Assembly (NCBI GenBank): GCA_027619995.1
Contig: JAQCGR010000007.1
Coordinates: 1-33,502, forward strand
DNA: 33,502 nt
DNA from: Pseudomonadota bacterium
Lineage (GTDB): Bacteria; Pseudomonadota; Alphaproteobacteria; CADEGL01
Direction: 5' to 3'
This document shows positions 11,208-19,618 of the stretch, piece after piece. The number at the start of each line of letters is the position of its first letter. Position 1 is the stretch's first letter. The translations under genes were made by a program, and so were the position numbers. The notes under the pieces were generated by a model. The model saw nothing but the letters and a program-made list of their open reading frames with translations. It did not search any database and was not told the origin of the DNA.

Positions 11208-11930
11208 ATGACCATGACGGATATACCGGGCCGCGCGGTCCTTTGGTCTTGCCTGAGCGCCGTTGGCCTCTTCGCCCTCGGCGGCGGGATCTTCTATGGG
11301 ATCGGGGAATGGCGCGCCGAACCCCTCAGCCCCTTGGTCAGCCTTCTCTGCGGTTTCGCCATCGAGGTCGTCGCCCTCGTCCTGCCGCTCTACCTCTTTG
11401 TCGTCCGGCGCCATTGGCGCGGTTGGGCGGCCCTGGGATTCGTGCCGACGCGATTCGGGGCCGTCGCCCTCGCCCTCCTGGCCTGGATCGTCGCCATGCC
11501 CCTGATCGGTTTCGCCGAGGAGGCCTTCAGTGCCTGGCTCGACCTCGGCGACCGCAATCCGCAATTCGACTCGATCGGCGATTTGCTCGGCAGCCCGATT
11601 ATGCTCGGCGTCGCAATCCTCGCGATCGGCGTGATCGTGCCCATCGCCGAGGAGGCCTTCTTTCGCGGGTTGCTCTTCGGCTGGCTGCGCGGCCGCCTGG
11701 GGCTGGCCGCGGGCGTGCTGCTGAGTTCGCTGCTGTTCAGCGTGGTGCATGTCTTCGACGTCGTGCTGCTGCCGGTTTTCCTGCTCGGCATCCTCTTCGC
11801 CGTGATCTACACCCTGAGCAAGAGCCTATGGCCGGCCATCATCGCCCATGGCACGCACAACACGCTCCAGCTCGCTTGGCTCTATGCGGCGGTGAATTAC
11901 GACTTTCCCCTGCCCGGCTTCAACGCTTAG
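11208..11930 (+). CDS. CPBP-family intramembrane glutamic endopeptidase
   Basis: This 240-residue membrane protein has about six to eight hydrophobic segments and the three conserved CPBP (CAAX protease/bacteriocin-processing, Abi) motifs: the glutamate pair in PIAEEAFFRGLLFGWLRG, SVVHVFD with its histidine, and the third histidine region IAHGTHNTLQLA. Members cleave within membranes; functions range from prenyl-protein processing to bacteriocin immunity, and the substrate here is unknown. The start is ATG at 11208-11210, with a second in-frame ATG at 11214. The open frame extends upstream into cinA but that part has no membrane or family character. It lies 16 bp after cinA and its 3' end overlaps the convergent COQ10-like gene by 11 bp. 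Confidence 0.88.
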   Translation: MTMTDIPGRAVLWSCLSAVGLFALGGGIFYGIGEWRAEPLSPLVSLLCGFAIEVVALVLPLYLFVVRRHWRGWAALGFVPTRFGAVALALLAWIVAMPLIGFAEEAFSAWLDLGDRNPQFDSIGDLLGSPIMLGVAILAIGVIVPIAEEAFFRGLLFGWLRGRLGLAAGVLLSSLLFSVVHVFDVVLLPVFLLGILFAVIYTLSKSLWPAIIAHGTHNTLQLAWLYAAVNYDFPLPGFNA

Positions 11931-12375
11931 GCGCGACGCCGCCTGGCCCGTAGAGAACTTTCGCGCGCGTCTCGAAGGCGGCGACCATGCGGCGCACGGC
12001 TTCGTGGAAGAACGCCCCGATCACGGCCTGCAACATGCGCGAGCGGAACTCGAAATCGACATAGAAGCCGATCACCGTGCCGCCATCCGGGGACGATTCG
12101 AATATCCAGTGGTTTTCCATGTATTTGAACGGGCCGTCGGCATAGCGCACGTCGATCCGGTTCGGCCGCTCGAGAATGACGCGCGAAGTGAACCGCTCGC
12201 GGATCATCTTGAAGCCAATCACCAGATCGGCCTGGATGACATCGCCCTCCCGCTCTCGGATGCGCGCGGCCACGCACCAGGGCAGGAATTCAGGATAGGA
12301 TTCGATATCCGCGACCAGTTCGAAAAGCTGGTCCTGCGTATAGGGCAGATTACGCCTCTCGGCATGGCTGGGCAT
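11920..12375 (-). CDS. COQ10/RatA-type coenzyme Q-binding START-domain protein
   Basis: This 151-residue single-domain protein belongs to the SRPBCC/START fold, COQ10 branch. Motifs are the N-terminal LPYTQDQLFELVADIESYPEFLPWC, then VIGFKMIRERFTSRV, IDVRYADGPF and a C-terminal amphipathic helix (FFHEAVRRMVAAFETRA). Eukaryotic and bacterial COQ10 proteins bind ubiquinone and support respiratory electron transfer. Some bacterial homologues are annotated as RatA toxins, but the alphaproteobacterial gene next to lipA is better read as the quinone-binding protein; that is inference from context. It starts 7 bp after lipA on the same strand, so it is probably the last gene of the pdh-lpd-lipA run. 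Confidence 0.88.
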   Translation of the reverse strand: MPSHAERRNLPYTQDQLFELVADIESYPEFLPWCVAARIREREGDVIQADLVIGFKMIRERFTSRVILERPNRIDVRYADGPFKYMENHWIFESSPDGGTVIGFYVDFEFRSRMLQAVIGAFFHEAVRRMVAAFETRAKVLYGPGGVAPKR

Positions 12376-12382
12376 ACGCCGG

Positions 12383-13357
12383 TCAGGCGTTCGCGGCGAG
12401 CTTGGCGTCCCGGGCCGCGCGCAGGCGCGCGAAATCGTCGCCCGCCAGATAGGAGGAGCGGGTCAGGGGAGAGGCCGAAACCATCAGGAAGCCCTTGCCA
12501 TATGCCATTTTCTCAAAGGCCTGGAACTCCTCCGGCGGCACGAAGCGCTTGACCTCGTGATGGCGCGGCGTCGGCTGCAGATACTGGCCGATGGTCAGGA
12601 AATCGATATCGGCGGCGCGCATGTCGTCCATCACCTGATGAACCTCGCCCCGGTCCTCGCCCAGCCCAACCATCATGCCGGATTTGGTGAAGATGGAGGG
12701 GTCGAGCCGCTTGACCCCGTCGAGCAGGCGCAAGGAATGGAAATACCGCGCGCCCGGCCGCACCGTGGCGTAGAGGCGCGGCACGGTCTCCAGATTGTGG
12801 TTGAAGACATCGGGCCGGGCCTCGACGACGATCTCTAGCGCCCCCTCCTTGCGCAGGAAATCCGGGGTCAGCACCTCGATGGTGGTCTCCGGCGAGCGTT
12901 CGCGGATCGCCCGGATCACCTTGGCGAACTGATCCGCCCCGCCATCGGGCAGATCGTCGCGGTCGACCGAGGTGATAACGACATGGGCCAGGCCCAGTTC
13001 CGCCACCGCCTCGGCCGTGTTCAGCACTTCATGCGGATTGACCGCGCCGGGGATGCCCGTCTTGACGTTGCAGAAGGCGCAGGCTCGCGTGCAGGTATCG
13101 CCAAGGATCATCACCGTGGCGTGCTTCTGGGCCCAGCAGGTGCCGATATTGGGGCAGCCCGCCTCCTCGCAGACCGTGGCGAGGCCCAGGCGGCGCATCA
13201 GCTTGCGCGTCTCGAAATACTGCGGATCGGTCGGCGCCTTGACCCGAATCCAGGCCGGCTTGCGCTTAATCTCCGTCGCCGGCCGGTGGGCCTTCTCGGG
13301 ATGGCGCGGCGCCGCGTCGCCCGCGGCCCTCGGAAACTCTTTTATATCGTTTGGCAC
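12383..13357 (-). CDS. lipA: Lipoyl synthase LipA
   Basis: LipA is a radical SAM enzyme that inserts two sulfurs into the octanoyl group on lipoyl domains. The 324-residue sequence carries the auxiliary Fe-S cluster cysteines in [13 protein letters not shown] and the radical [13 protein letters not shown] motif (CxxxCxxC), followed by [15 protein letters not shown] and the C-terminal SSYLAGDDF. Its substrates are encoded immediately upstream: the lipoyl domains of PdhB and PdhC. The start is read as GTG at 13355-13357, 3 bp after the lpd stop, without a strong ribosome binding site; the first ten codons are AT-rich. Length is normal. Confidence 0.96.
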   Translation of the reverse strand: MPNDIKEFPRAAGDAAPRHPEKAHRPATEIKRKPAWIRVKAPTDPQYFETRKLMRRLGLATVCEEAGCPNIGTCWAQKHATVMILGDTCTRACAFCNVKTGIPGAVNPHEVLNTAEAVAELGLAHVVITSVDRDDLPDGGADQFAKVIRAIRERSPETTIEVLTPDFLRKEGALEIVVEARPDVFNHNLETVPRLYATVRPGARYFHSLRLLDGVKRLDPSIFTKSGMMVGLGEDRGEVHQVMDDMRAADIDFLTIGQYLQPTPRHHEVKRFVPPEEFQAFEKMAYGKGFLMVSASPLTRSSYLAGDDFARLRAARDAKLAANA

Positions 13358-13360
13358 GGG

Positions 13361-14761
13361 CTAGAAATGGATGGCGCGGCCGTAGGCGTCAAGCACCGAC
13401 TCATGCATCATCTCCGAGAGGGTCGGATGCGGGAAGACGCTGTGCATCAGTTCCTGCTCCGTCGTCTCCAGGGTCATGGCTACGCCGTAGCCCTGGATCA
13501 GCTCGGTCACCTCGGCCCCGATCATATGGGCGCCCAGCAATTCGCCCGTCTTTTCGTCGAAGATCGTCTTGACCATGCCCTCGACCTCGCCCAGGGCAAT
13601 GGCCTTGCCGTTGCCCTGGAAGGGAAAGCGCCCGACCTTGACCTTGCGCCCGCCCTCCTTGGCCGCCGCCTCGGTCAGGCCGACGCTGGCCACCTGGGGC
13701 TGGCAATAGGTGCAGCCGGGGATGCGCCGCTTGTCGATCGGATGTAACCCCTTCACCCCGGCGATGCGCTCAGCCACCAACACGCCTTCGTGGCTCGCCT
13801 TATGGGCCAGCCAGGGTGCGCCGGCCACGTCGCCGATGGCGTAGACGCCGGGCTCGCCCGTCTCCAGCCATTCGTTGGTGACGATATGACCCTTCTCGAC
13901 CTTCGCCTTGCTGCCCTCCAGGCCCAGATCCTCGACATTGCCGGTGATGCCGACGGCCAGGATGACCCGGTCGTATTCCTTGGTCTCGGTCTTGCCGCCG
14001 ACTTCGATGGTGGCCTTTACCGAATCCTTGCCGGCGGCCAGCTTCGAGACCTTGGCCTCGGTATGAATGGTCATGCCCTGGGCCTTGAAGGCCTTCAACG
14101 CGAAGGCCGAAATCTCCTCGTCCTCGACCGGCAGGATGCGCGGCAGGACCTCAACCACCGTCACCTCCGCGCCCATCGTCCGATAGAAGCTCGCGAATTC
14201 GATGCCGATAGCGCCCGAGCCGATGACCAGCAGGCTCTTGGGCATGGCCTCCGGAACCATCGCTTCCTTGTAGGTCCAGATCAGCTTGCCGTCGGGCTCC
14301 AGCCCCGGCAGGGCCCGTGCCCGCGCGCCTGTGGCCAGGATGATGTTCTTGGCGCTCAGGCTGGCGACCTCCTTGCCGTCCTTGGTCACGACGACCTTCC
14401 CTTTGCCCGCCAGCTTGCCGGTGCCGTCGATCACCTCGACCTTGTTCTTCTTCAGCAGATGCGTGACGCCGTTGTTGAGGCGCCGCGCGACGGTGCGCGA
14501 GCGCTTGACCACGGCTGCCATGTCGAAGCCGACATTCTCGGCCTTCAGCCCGTAATCCTTGGCGTTCTGCATGTAGTGATAGATTTCCGAGGTGCGCAGC
14601 AGGGCCTTGGTCGGGATGCAGCCCCAGTTCAGGCAGATGCCGCCCAGATGCTCGCGCTCGACCACAACGGTCTTGAGCCCCAGCTGCGCCGCGCGGATCG
14701 CCGCGACATAGCCGCCGGGGCCGCCGCCGAGCACGATCAGGTCGAAAGTCTTGTCAGCCAT
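13361..14761 (-). CDS. lpdA: Dihydrolipoyl dehydrogenase (E3)
   Basis: This FAD flavoprotein reoxidises dihydrolipoamide on the E2 subunit with NAD+. The 466-residue protein shows the FAD-binding LGGGPGGYVAAIRA, the redox-active cysteine pair Cys43 and Cys48 in GGICLNWGCIPTKAL, the NAD-binding VIGSGAIGIEFASF, the YAIGDVAG FAD site and the C-terminal catalytic histidine motif HPTLSEMMHE. It follows pdhC on the same strand after a 105-bp gap that contains a palindromic repeat, so it may be transcribed with the PDH genes or partly insulated from them. This copy is dedicated to PDH by position. Confidence 0.97.
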   Translation of the reverse strand: MADKTFDLIVLGGGPGGYVAAIRAAQLGLKTVVVEREHLGGICLNWGCIPTKALLRTSEIYHYMQNAKDYGLKAENVGFDMAAVVKRSRTVARRLNNGVTHLLKKNKVEVIDGTGKLAGKGKVVVTKDGKEVASLSAKNIILATGARARALPGLEPDGKLIWTYKEAMVPEAMPKSLLVIGSGAIGIEFASFYRTMGAEVTVVEVLPRILPVEDEEISAFALKAFKAQGMTIHTEAKVSKLAAGKDSVKATIEVGGKTETKEYDRVILAVGITGNVEDLGLEGSKAKVEKGHIVTNEWLETGEPGVYAIGDVAGAPWLAHKASHEGVLVAERIAGVKGLHPIDKRRIPGCTYCQPQVASVGLTEAAAKEGGRKVKVGRFPFQGNGKAIALGEVEGMVKTIFDEKTGELLGAHMIGAEVTELIQGYGVAMTLETTEQELMHSVFPHPTLSEMMHESVLDAYGRAIHF

Positions 14762-14802
14762 GTGTCCGTTCCGTTTTTCTGGCTTTCATATTGGCAACGG
14801 CT

Positions 14803-14846
14803 CCTCATCCTGAGGAGCGCGCGCAGCGCGCGTCTCGAAGGATGAT
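14803..14846. repeat. REP-like palindromic intergenic element between pdhC and lpd
   Basis: The sequence contains TCATCC at 14805-14810 and GGATGA at 14840-14845 as outer arms, with an inner GCGCGC-AGC-GCGCG core flanked by GAGGAG and TCTCGAA. This outline (CTCATCCTGAGGAGC ... TCTCGAAGGATGA) is a very common intergenic palindrome in alphaproteobacterial genomes. It can fold into a long hairpin on either strand and may stabilise mRNA 3' ends or reduce expression between the two genes. Confidence 0.75.
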
Positions 14847-14866
14847 TGGCACACCGCTCCCCTTCC

Positions 14867-16228
14867 CTAAAGCAGCATCGTCAGCGGATCCTCGATCAGG
14901 CGCTTGAAGGCCTGCATCAGCTGGGCGCCGACCGCCCCGTCGATGGACCGATGATCGACCGACAGGGTGCAGCTCATCACCGTGGCGATCGCCAGGGCGC
15001 CGTTCTTGACCACCGGCCGCTGCTCGCCCGCGCCCACGGCCAGGATCGCGCCCTGGCCCGGGTTGATCACCGCGCTGAACTCGCGCACGCCGAACATGCC
15101 CAGGTTGGACACCGTGAAGGTGCCGCCCTGGTATTCCTCCGGCGCCAGCTTGCCGGCCCGCGCCCGTTCGGCGAGATCCTTCGTCTCGCGCGAGATCGCG
15201 GCCAGGCCCTTGCCGCTGGCGTCGCGGATCACCGGGGTGATCAACCCGTCGTCCAAGGCGACCGCCACGGAGACATCGGCGCGCGAGAAGCGGCGCGTCG
15301 CCGTCTCGGTCCAGGTCGCATTGGCGGCCGGCACTTTGAGCAGGGCCAGGGCGGCCGCGCGGACGACGAAATCGTTGACCGAAATCCGGTAGGCGTCCGG
15401 CCCGTCCTTCGGTGCGCGGGCGTTCAATGCCTTGCGCGTCTCCAGCAGCGCATCGATCTCGCAATCCATCGTCACGTAGAAATGCGGCGCTGTCTGCTTC
15501 GATTCGGCCATGCGCTTGGCGATCACCTTGCGCATACCCGAATGGGGAATCTCCTCATAGGCCGGGAGCAAATCGTCCGGCAATGTCGGCGATTTCGCCG
15601 CCGGTGCGGGCGCGCTGGGCTTGGCCGCCGCAGCGTCCTGCCGGGCAGGCTGGGCAGCGGACGCCGCCTGGGCCTTGCCGTCGCCCCGGATCATGGCCTC
15701 GATATCGGCCTTCACGACCCGTCTATGCGGCCCGCTGCCGGGTATCTTCGAAAGATCGATCCCGGCTTGCTGCGCCATGCGCTTTGCCAGCGGGCTGGCG
15801 ACCAGGCGGTCGCCGGAACCAGATTGCTGCGCGGGTTTCGCCTCGGTCGCGGGCGCGGAAGCCTCCCCCTTCTTGGATTCCTGGGGCGCCTGCTTCTCCG
15901 CCACCGGTTCGGGTTTTTCCGCCTTGGCCGCGGTACCGCCGCCGCCAGCCGATCCCCCCGCGTCCTTCAGGGCGGATTCGTCCTCGCCTTCCTCCAACAG
16001 GATGGCGATGGGCGCGTTGACCGCGACCCCCTCCGTGCCGTCGGGCACAAGAATTTTGCCGAGCGTTCCCTCGTCGACCGCCTCGACCTCCATGGTCGCC
16101 TTGTCGGTCTCGATCTCGGCGATCACGTCGCCCGCCGAGATGGCATCGCCTTCCTTCTTGAGCCAGCGGGCCAGGGTGCCCTCCGACATGGTGGGCGAAA
16201 GGGCGGGCATGGTGATTTCAATGGTCAT
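14867..16228 (-). CDS. pdhC: Pyruvate dehydrogenase E2, dihydrolipoamide acetyltransferase
   Basis: E2 is the core of the pyruvate dehydrogenase complex and transfers acetyl from lipoate to CoA. Domains in order: one lipoyl domain (residues 1-76, lipoylated Lys43 in [12 protein letters not shown]), an Ala/Pro/Lys/Glu-rich flexible linker, the E3-binding domain ([21 protein letters not shown], around residue 140), a second Ala/Pro linker, and the catalytic domain ending in the active-site motif [12 protein letters not shown]. The 453-residue length is typical for alphaproteobacteria. It lies 33 bp downstream of pdhB. The ribosome binding site is weak. Its lipoyl-domain DNA shares a 47-base identical run with pdhB. 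Confidence 0.97.
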   Translation of the reverse strand: MTIEITMPALSPTMSEGTLARWLKKEGDAISAGDVIAEIETDKATMEVEAVDEGTLGKILVPDGTEGVAVNAPIAILLEEGEDESALKDAGGSAGGGGTAAKAEKPEPVAEKQAPQESKKGEASAPATEAKPAQQSGSGDRLVASPLAKRMAQQAGIDLSKIPGSGPHRRVVKADIEAMIRGDGKAQAASAAQPARQDAAAAKPSAPAPAAKSPTLPDDLLPAYEEIPHSGMRKVIAKRMAESKQTAPHFYVTMDCEIDALLETRKALNARAPKDGPDAYRISVNDFVVRAAALALLKVPAANATWTETATRRFSRADVSVAVALDDGLITPVIRDASGKGLAAISRETKDLAERARAGKLAPEEYQGGTFTVSNLGMFGVREFSAVINPGQGAILAVGAGEQRPVVKNGALAIATVMSCTLSVDHRSIDGAVGAQLMQAFKRLIEDPLTMLL

Positions 16229-16261
16229 GATTTCGGTCTCGGCTGCATCGGTATGAGGAGG

Positions 16262-17716
16262 TCAATCGCGGTAGCAGACGGATTTCGCCGCGGCGACCAC
16301 GCGCGCGGCATCGGGCAGGGCCAGAGCCTCCAGATTGGCGGCATAGGGCAACGGCACATCCTCGGCGCAGACCCGCACGACCGGCGCATCGAGCCAGTCG
16401 AAGGCCTGCTCCATCATCACCGCCGCGATCTCGGAGCCGATACCCGCGACGGGCCAGCCCTCTTCCAGGCTGACGATCCGGTTGGTCTTCTTGACCGAGG
16501 CGACAATGGTATCGGTGTCCATCGGGCGCAGGGTCCGGAGGTTGATGACCTCGGCGTCGATACCCTCCTCCGCCAGCTTCTCGGCTGCCTCCAGCGCGAC
16601 CGTGACCATGTGGGAATAGGCCGTGATGGTGACATCGTTGCCCGGCCGGACGATCTGCGCCTTGCCGATGCGGACGATCCAATCGGGATGGTCCGGTACC
16701 TCAAAACTCTGGCCGTAGAGCAATTCGTTTTCGAGCACGACCACCGGGTTGGGATCGCGGATCGCCGCCTTGATCAGACCCTTGGCGTCGGCCGCGGACC
16801 AGGGCGCGACAACCAGCAGACCGGGGCAATGGGCGTACCAGCTGCCGTAATCCTGGGAATGCTGGGCCGCGACCCGGCTGGCCGCACCGTTCGGCCCGCG
16901 AAAGACGATCGGACAGCCCATCTGCCCGCCGCTCATGTAATTCGTCTTGGCGGCGGAATTGATGATCTGATCCATCGCCTGCATGGCGAAGTTGAAGGTC
17001 ATGAACTCGACGATGGGCCGTAACCCGGCCATCGCCGCGCCAACCCCCAGTCCCGTAAAGCCATGCTCGGTGATCGGCGTGTCGATCACCCGCTTCTCGC
17101 CGAACTCCTCGAGCAACCCCTGGCTGACCTTGTAGGCGCCCTGGTACTGCGCCACTTCCTCGCCCATCAGGAAGACATTGCCGTCGCGCCGCATCTCCTC
17201 GGCCATGCCGTCGCGGATCGCCTCGCGCACGGTCTGGGCGATCGTCGGGCCGTCATATTCGGCCTCGATATCCGCCGGACGGGCGGCCTTGGGCGGCGTT
17301 TTCTCGGATTTCGCCTCGGGCTTGGACTTTGCCTCGGCTTTGGGGGCTTCGGATTTGGGTTCGTCAGCCTCGGTCGCCTCGTCCCCGTCCGATGGCCCGG
17401 CATCGCCTTCCGGTTCTGCGGCGGGACTGGAGCCGGGTTTCGGCGCCGCCTCGTCGAGGGCGCCCTCATCCTCATCCTCGCCCAACAGCAGGGCGATCGG
17501 CGTGTTGATCGCTACGCCCTCGGTGCCGTCCTGGATCAGGATGCGGCCCAAGGTGCCGTCATCGACGGCCTCGACCTCCATGGTCGCCTTGTCGGTCTCG
17601 ATCTCGGCGATCACATCGCCGGCGGCGACGGCATCGCCTTCCTTCTTGAGCCAACGTGCGAGCGTCCCCTCGGTCATGGTGGGCGACAGCGCCGGCATCA
17701 GTACCTCGACAGGCAT
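16262..17716 (-). CDS. pdhB: Pyruvate dehydrogenase E1 beta subunit with N-terminal lipoyl domain
   Basis: This is the beta half of the thiamine-diphosphate-dependent E1 enzyme. Of 484 residues, the first ~80 are a complete lipoyl domain (Lys43 in [12 protein letters not shown]). A ~65-residue linker rich in Ala, Pro, Glu, Asp and Lys follows, then the E1-beta transketolase-like domain from about residue 150 ([52 protein letters not shown]). Carrying a lipoyl domain on E1-beta is a known alphaproteobacterial trait. The ATG at 17714-17716 is preceded by AAGGAGG at good spacing, one of the best ribosome binding sites in the window. It lies 45 bp after pdhA. Confidence 0.97.
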   Translation of the reverse strand: MPVEVLMPALSPTMTEGTLARWLKKEGDAVAAGDVIAEIETDKATMEVEAVDDGTLGRILIQDGTEGVAINTPIALLLGEDEDEGALDEAAPKPGSSPAAEPEGDAGPSDGDEATEADEPKSEAPKAEAKSKPEAKSEKTPPKAARPADIEAEYDGPTIAQTVREAIRDGMAEEMRRDGNVFLMGEEVAQYQGAYKVSQGLLEEFGEKRVIDTPITEHGFTGLGVGAAMAGLRPIVEFMTFNFAMQAMDQIINSAAKTNYMSGGQMGCPIVFRGPNGAASRVAAQHSQDYGSWYAHCPGLLVVAPWSAADAKGLIKAAIRDPNPVVVLENELLYGQSFEVPDHPDWIVRIGKAQIVRPGNDVTITAYSHMVTVALEAAEKLAEEGIDAEVINLRTLRPMDTDTIVASVKKTNRIVSLEEGWPVAGIGSEIAAVMMEQAFDWLDAPVVRVCAEDVPLPYAANLEALALPDAARVVAAAKSVCYRD

Positions 17717-17761
17717 CTCGCCTCCTTGAGTACGGCGTCTGGGCGTTTCAAAGCGCCGCGG

Positions 17762-18847
17762 TCAGGCCGCGGCCACATCCTCTTTGAGGACATCGGTGTA
17801 GAGTTCGGAGGGATCGGGCTCCGGGCTGTCCTGGGCGAATTCGGCCGCTTCCTTGACCTGGGCGCGGACGGCCTTGTCGATCTCCTTCAGGTCGTCCTCG
17901 CTTGCCAACTTTTCGGCGAGAATGCGCTCCTTCAGATGCTCGATCGGGTCGAGCTCCTCGCGCACCTTCTGAACCTCTTCCCGGGTCCGATATTTGGCCG
18001 GGTCGGACATGGAATGGCCGCGATAGCGATAGGTCGCCATCTCCAGGATATAGGGGCCGTCGCCGGCGCGCGCATGGGCCAGCGCCTTGTCCCCCGCCTC
18101 TTTCACGGCGAGGACGTCCATGCCGTCGACCATTTCGCCGGGAATGCCGTAGGCATGGCCGCGCTCAAACAGATCGCCGCCGGCCGCGGCGCGCTGAACC
18201 GAGGTGCCCATACCGTATTTGTTGTTCTCGATGACGTAGACCACCGGCAGATGCCAGAGCGCCGCCATGTTGAAGGATTCGTAGACCTGGCCCTGGTTGA
18301 CCGCGCCGTCGCCCAGATAGGTCATGCAGACAAAACCGTCCTCGCGATAGCGGTGCGCGAAGGCGATGCCCGTGCCGATCGGCACCTGGGCGGCGACGAT
18401 GCCGTGCCCGCCGTAAAAGTTCCGCTCCTTGCTGAACATATGCATGGAGCCGCCCTTGCCCTTGGAATAGCCGGTACGCCGCCCGGTCAGTTCCGCCAGC
18501 ACGCCCTTGGGGTCCATGCCGCAGGCGATCATATGGCCGTGATCGCGGTAGCTGGTGATGACGGTATCGCCCTCGATCGCAGCCGCCTGCATCCCCACCA
18601 CCACGGCCTCCTGGCCGATATAGAGGTGGCAGAAACCGCCGATCAGGCCCATGCCGTACATCTGGCCCGCCCGCTCCTCGAGCCGGCGAATCTCCAGCAT
18701 TTCCTTGTAGTAGTGGAGAAGGTCCTCGGCGGAATACGCACCAATATCGGTGCCGGATCCGGACTCGCTTTTGCCCTGCGCCTTGTCCTTGCGGGCCGCG
18801 CCGGCCGCCTTCCGCCCCTTCGAGGCAGTCGCTTTCGTTCGCGCCAT
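17762..18847 (-). CDS. pdhA: Pyruvate dehydrogenase E1 alpha subunit
   Basis: E1-alpha decarboxylates pyruvate with thiamine diphosphate, together with PdhB. The 361-residue protein shows the thiamine diphosphate motif YLGDGAVNQGQVYESFNMAA, then VIENNKYGMGTS, and the loop YRYRGHSMSDPAKYR. About 35 N-terminal residues are Lys/Ala-rich and poorly conserved (MARTKATASKGRKAAG). The ATG at 18845-18847 follows GGGGAGAG, a good ribosome binding site. It is the first gene of pdhA-pdhB-pdhC-lpd-lipA, so the promoter should lie in the 288 bp upstream. Confidence 0.97.
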   Translation of the reverse strand: MARTKATASKGRKAAGAARKDKAQGKSESGSGTDIGAYSAEDLLHYYKEMLEIRRLEERAGQMYGMGLIGGFCHLYIGQEAVVVGMQAAAIEGDTVITSYRDHGHMIACGMDPKGVLAELTGRRTGYSKGKGGSMHMFSKERNFYGGHGIVAAQVPIGTGIAFAHRYREDGFVCMTYLGDGAVNQGQVYESFNMAALWHLPVVYVIENNKYGMGTSVQRAAAGGDLFERGHAYGIPGEMVDGMDVLAVKEAGDKALAHARAGDGPYILEMATYRYRGHSMSDPAKYRTREEVQKVREELDPIEHLKERILAEKLASEDDLKEIDKAVRAQVKEAAEFAQDSPEPDPSELYTDVLKEDVAAA

Positions 18848-19135
18848 GCTCTCTCCCCGTTTCGGGCCTGAAAGCCCGTTTGGCCAGAAAGACTAATGCA
18901 TCACCGGGCCTTCGGCCAGAGCTAAGAGAAAAGTCACTGAGTGGTTACAAAATCAGCGGTCATTGCCGATTATCGGCATCCGCTGTCGCAGTTCCGCCCT
19001 GCGCGCACTTTCAGCGCCTCGATGCGGCGAGATCGACGCGCCGAGATCTGGCTAAACCGAATGCAGCGGCCGGGTTATAGCCGGCGATATGGTCGATATG
19101 CAGGACATGCGCCGACAATCGGTCGGCCCGCCTGC
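18848..19135. promoter_or_regulatory. Intergenic region upstream of pdhA with perfect palindrome
   Basis: This 288-bp space between the ftsB-like gene and pdhA has no gene. It contains a perfect odd-centred palindrome, TGCCGAT-T-ATCGGCA, at 18964-18978, about 117 bp upstream of the pdhA start, a plausible operator position. A GC-rich hairpin-like stretch (GGGCTTTCAGGCCC on the minus strand) is near the pdhA ribosome binding site. No convincing -35/-10 pair could be assigned by eye. Confidence 0.4.
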
Positions 19136-19465
19136 CTAATTCAGGGAAACCGTGCGCGGCAGCAGGATGATGTATTCGTTCGGCCCGACGAAATCGAGGG
19201 TCCAGCGCACCCTCTCGTCCAGCATGTCGGGGTCCAGGCTTTCCGGCTTCAGCAGCGCGACGCGGCGGTCGAGCACTTCGCGCTCGGCCCGGGCCGCATC
19301 GAGGATTGCCCGGCCTTCCTGAATCTCCTGCTTATAAAGCCACAATGTGAAGACGCTGCGGTCGCCGGTCAGGCCGTGATAGGCAAAATAACCGATCATC
19401 ATTGCGCCGAGGACGGGCGCCAGGATGAAGCGGGAGCGACGGCGGATTTCGCGCAGGGCTGACAT
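19136..19465 (-). CDS. ftsB: FtsB/DivIC-family septum formation initiator protein
   Basis: This 109-residue single-pass membrane protein has a basic cytoplasmic N-terminus (MSALREIRRRSRF), one transmembrane helix (residues ~14-31), a coiled-coil stretch (EIQEGRAILDAARAEREVLD, about residues 47-66) with a following leucine-rich part, and a C-terminal globular end (PDMLDERVRWTLDFVGPNEY). That is the FtsB/DivIC architecture of the divisome subcomplex with FtsL and FtsQ. Position between eno and pdhA matches the alphaproteobacterial order. A perfect 7-bp hairpin sits 8 bases before the ATG. The symbol rests on architecture and position. Confidence 0.83.
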   Translation of the reverse strand: MSALREIRRRSRFILAPVLGAMMIGYFAYHGLTGDRSVFTLWLYKQEIQEGRAILDAARAEREVLDRRVALLKPESLDPDMLDERVRWTLDFVGPNEYIILLPRTVSLN

Positions 19466-19473
19466 GACCCGCA

Positions 19474-19493
19474 GGGAATCACAGGCGATTCCC
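19474..19493 (-). promoter_or_regulatory. Hairpin in the ftsB leader next to the ribosome binding site
   Basis: On the minus strand GGGAATC pairs perfectly with GATTCCC (7 bp, 6-base loop). The stem ends 8 bases upstream of the ftsB ATG, where a ribosome binding site would be expected; no strong Shine-Dalgarno is free outside it. It may limit initiation. This is inferred from position only. Confidence 0.35.
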
Positions 19494-19618
19494 GTCGGTC
19501 AACAGAAATTTATTGTAGAATCAATATATTCTCGGGTTTTCCTGAGTCCCACTATAGGTGGTGAAGAAGTCTCCCGGGACTCGCTGATTCAGCTAAGCGA
19601 TTCACCTTCAACAGGAAT

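Noticed and set aside
11920-12375. RatA toxin of a toxin-antitoxin pair
   Set aside because: The fold is shared with RatA, but the position after lipA and the conserved gene order favour the COQ10 quinone-binding role; there is no adjacent RatB-like gene.
14846-18871. 725- and 602-codon plus-strand frames opposite pdhC, pdhB and pdhA
   Set aside because: Antisense shadows of the E2 and E1 genes, with His/Gly/Arg-rich low-complexity translations.
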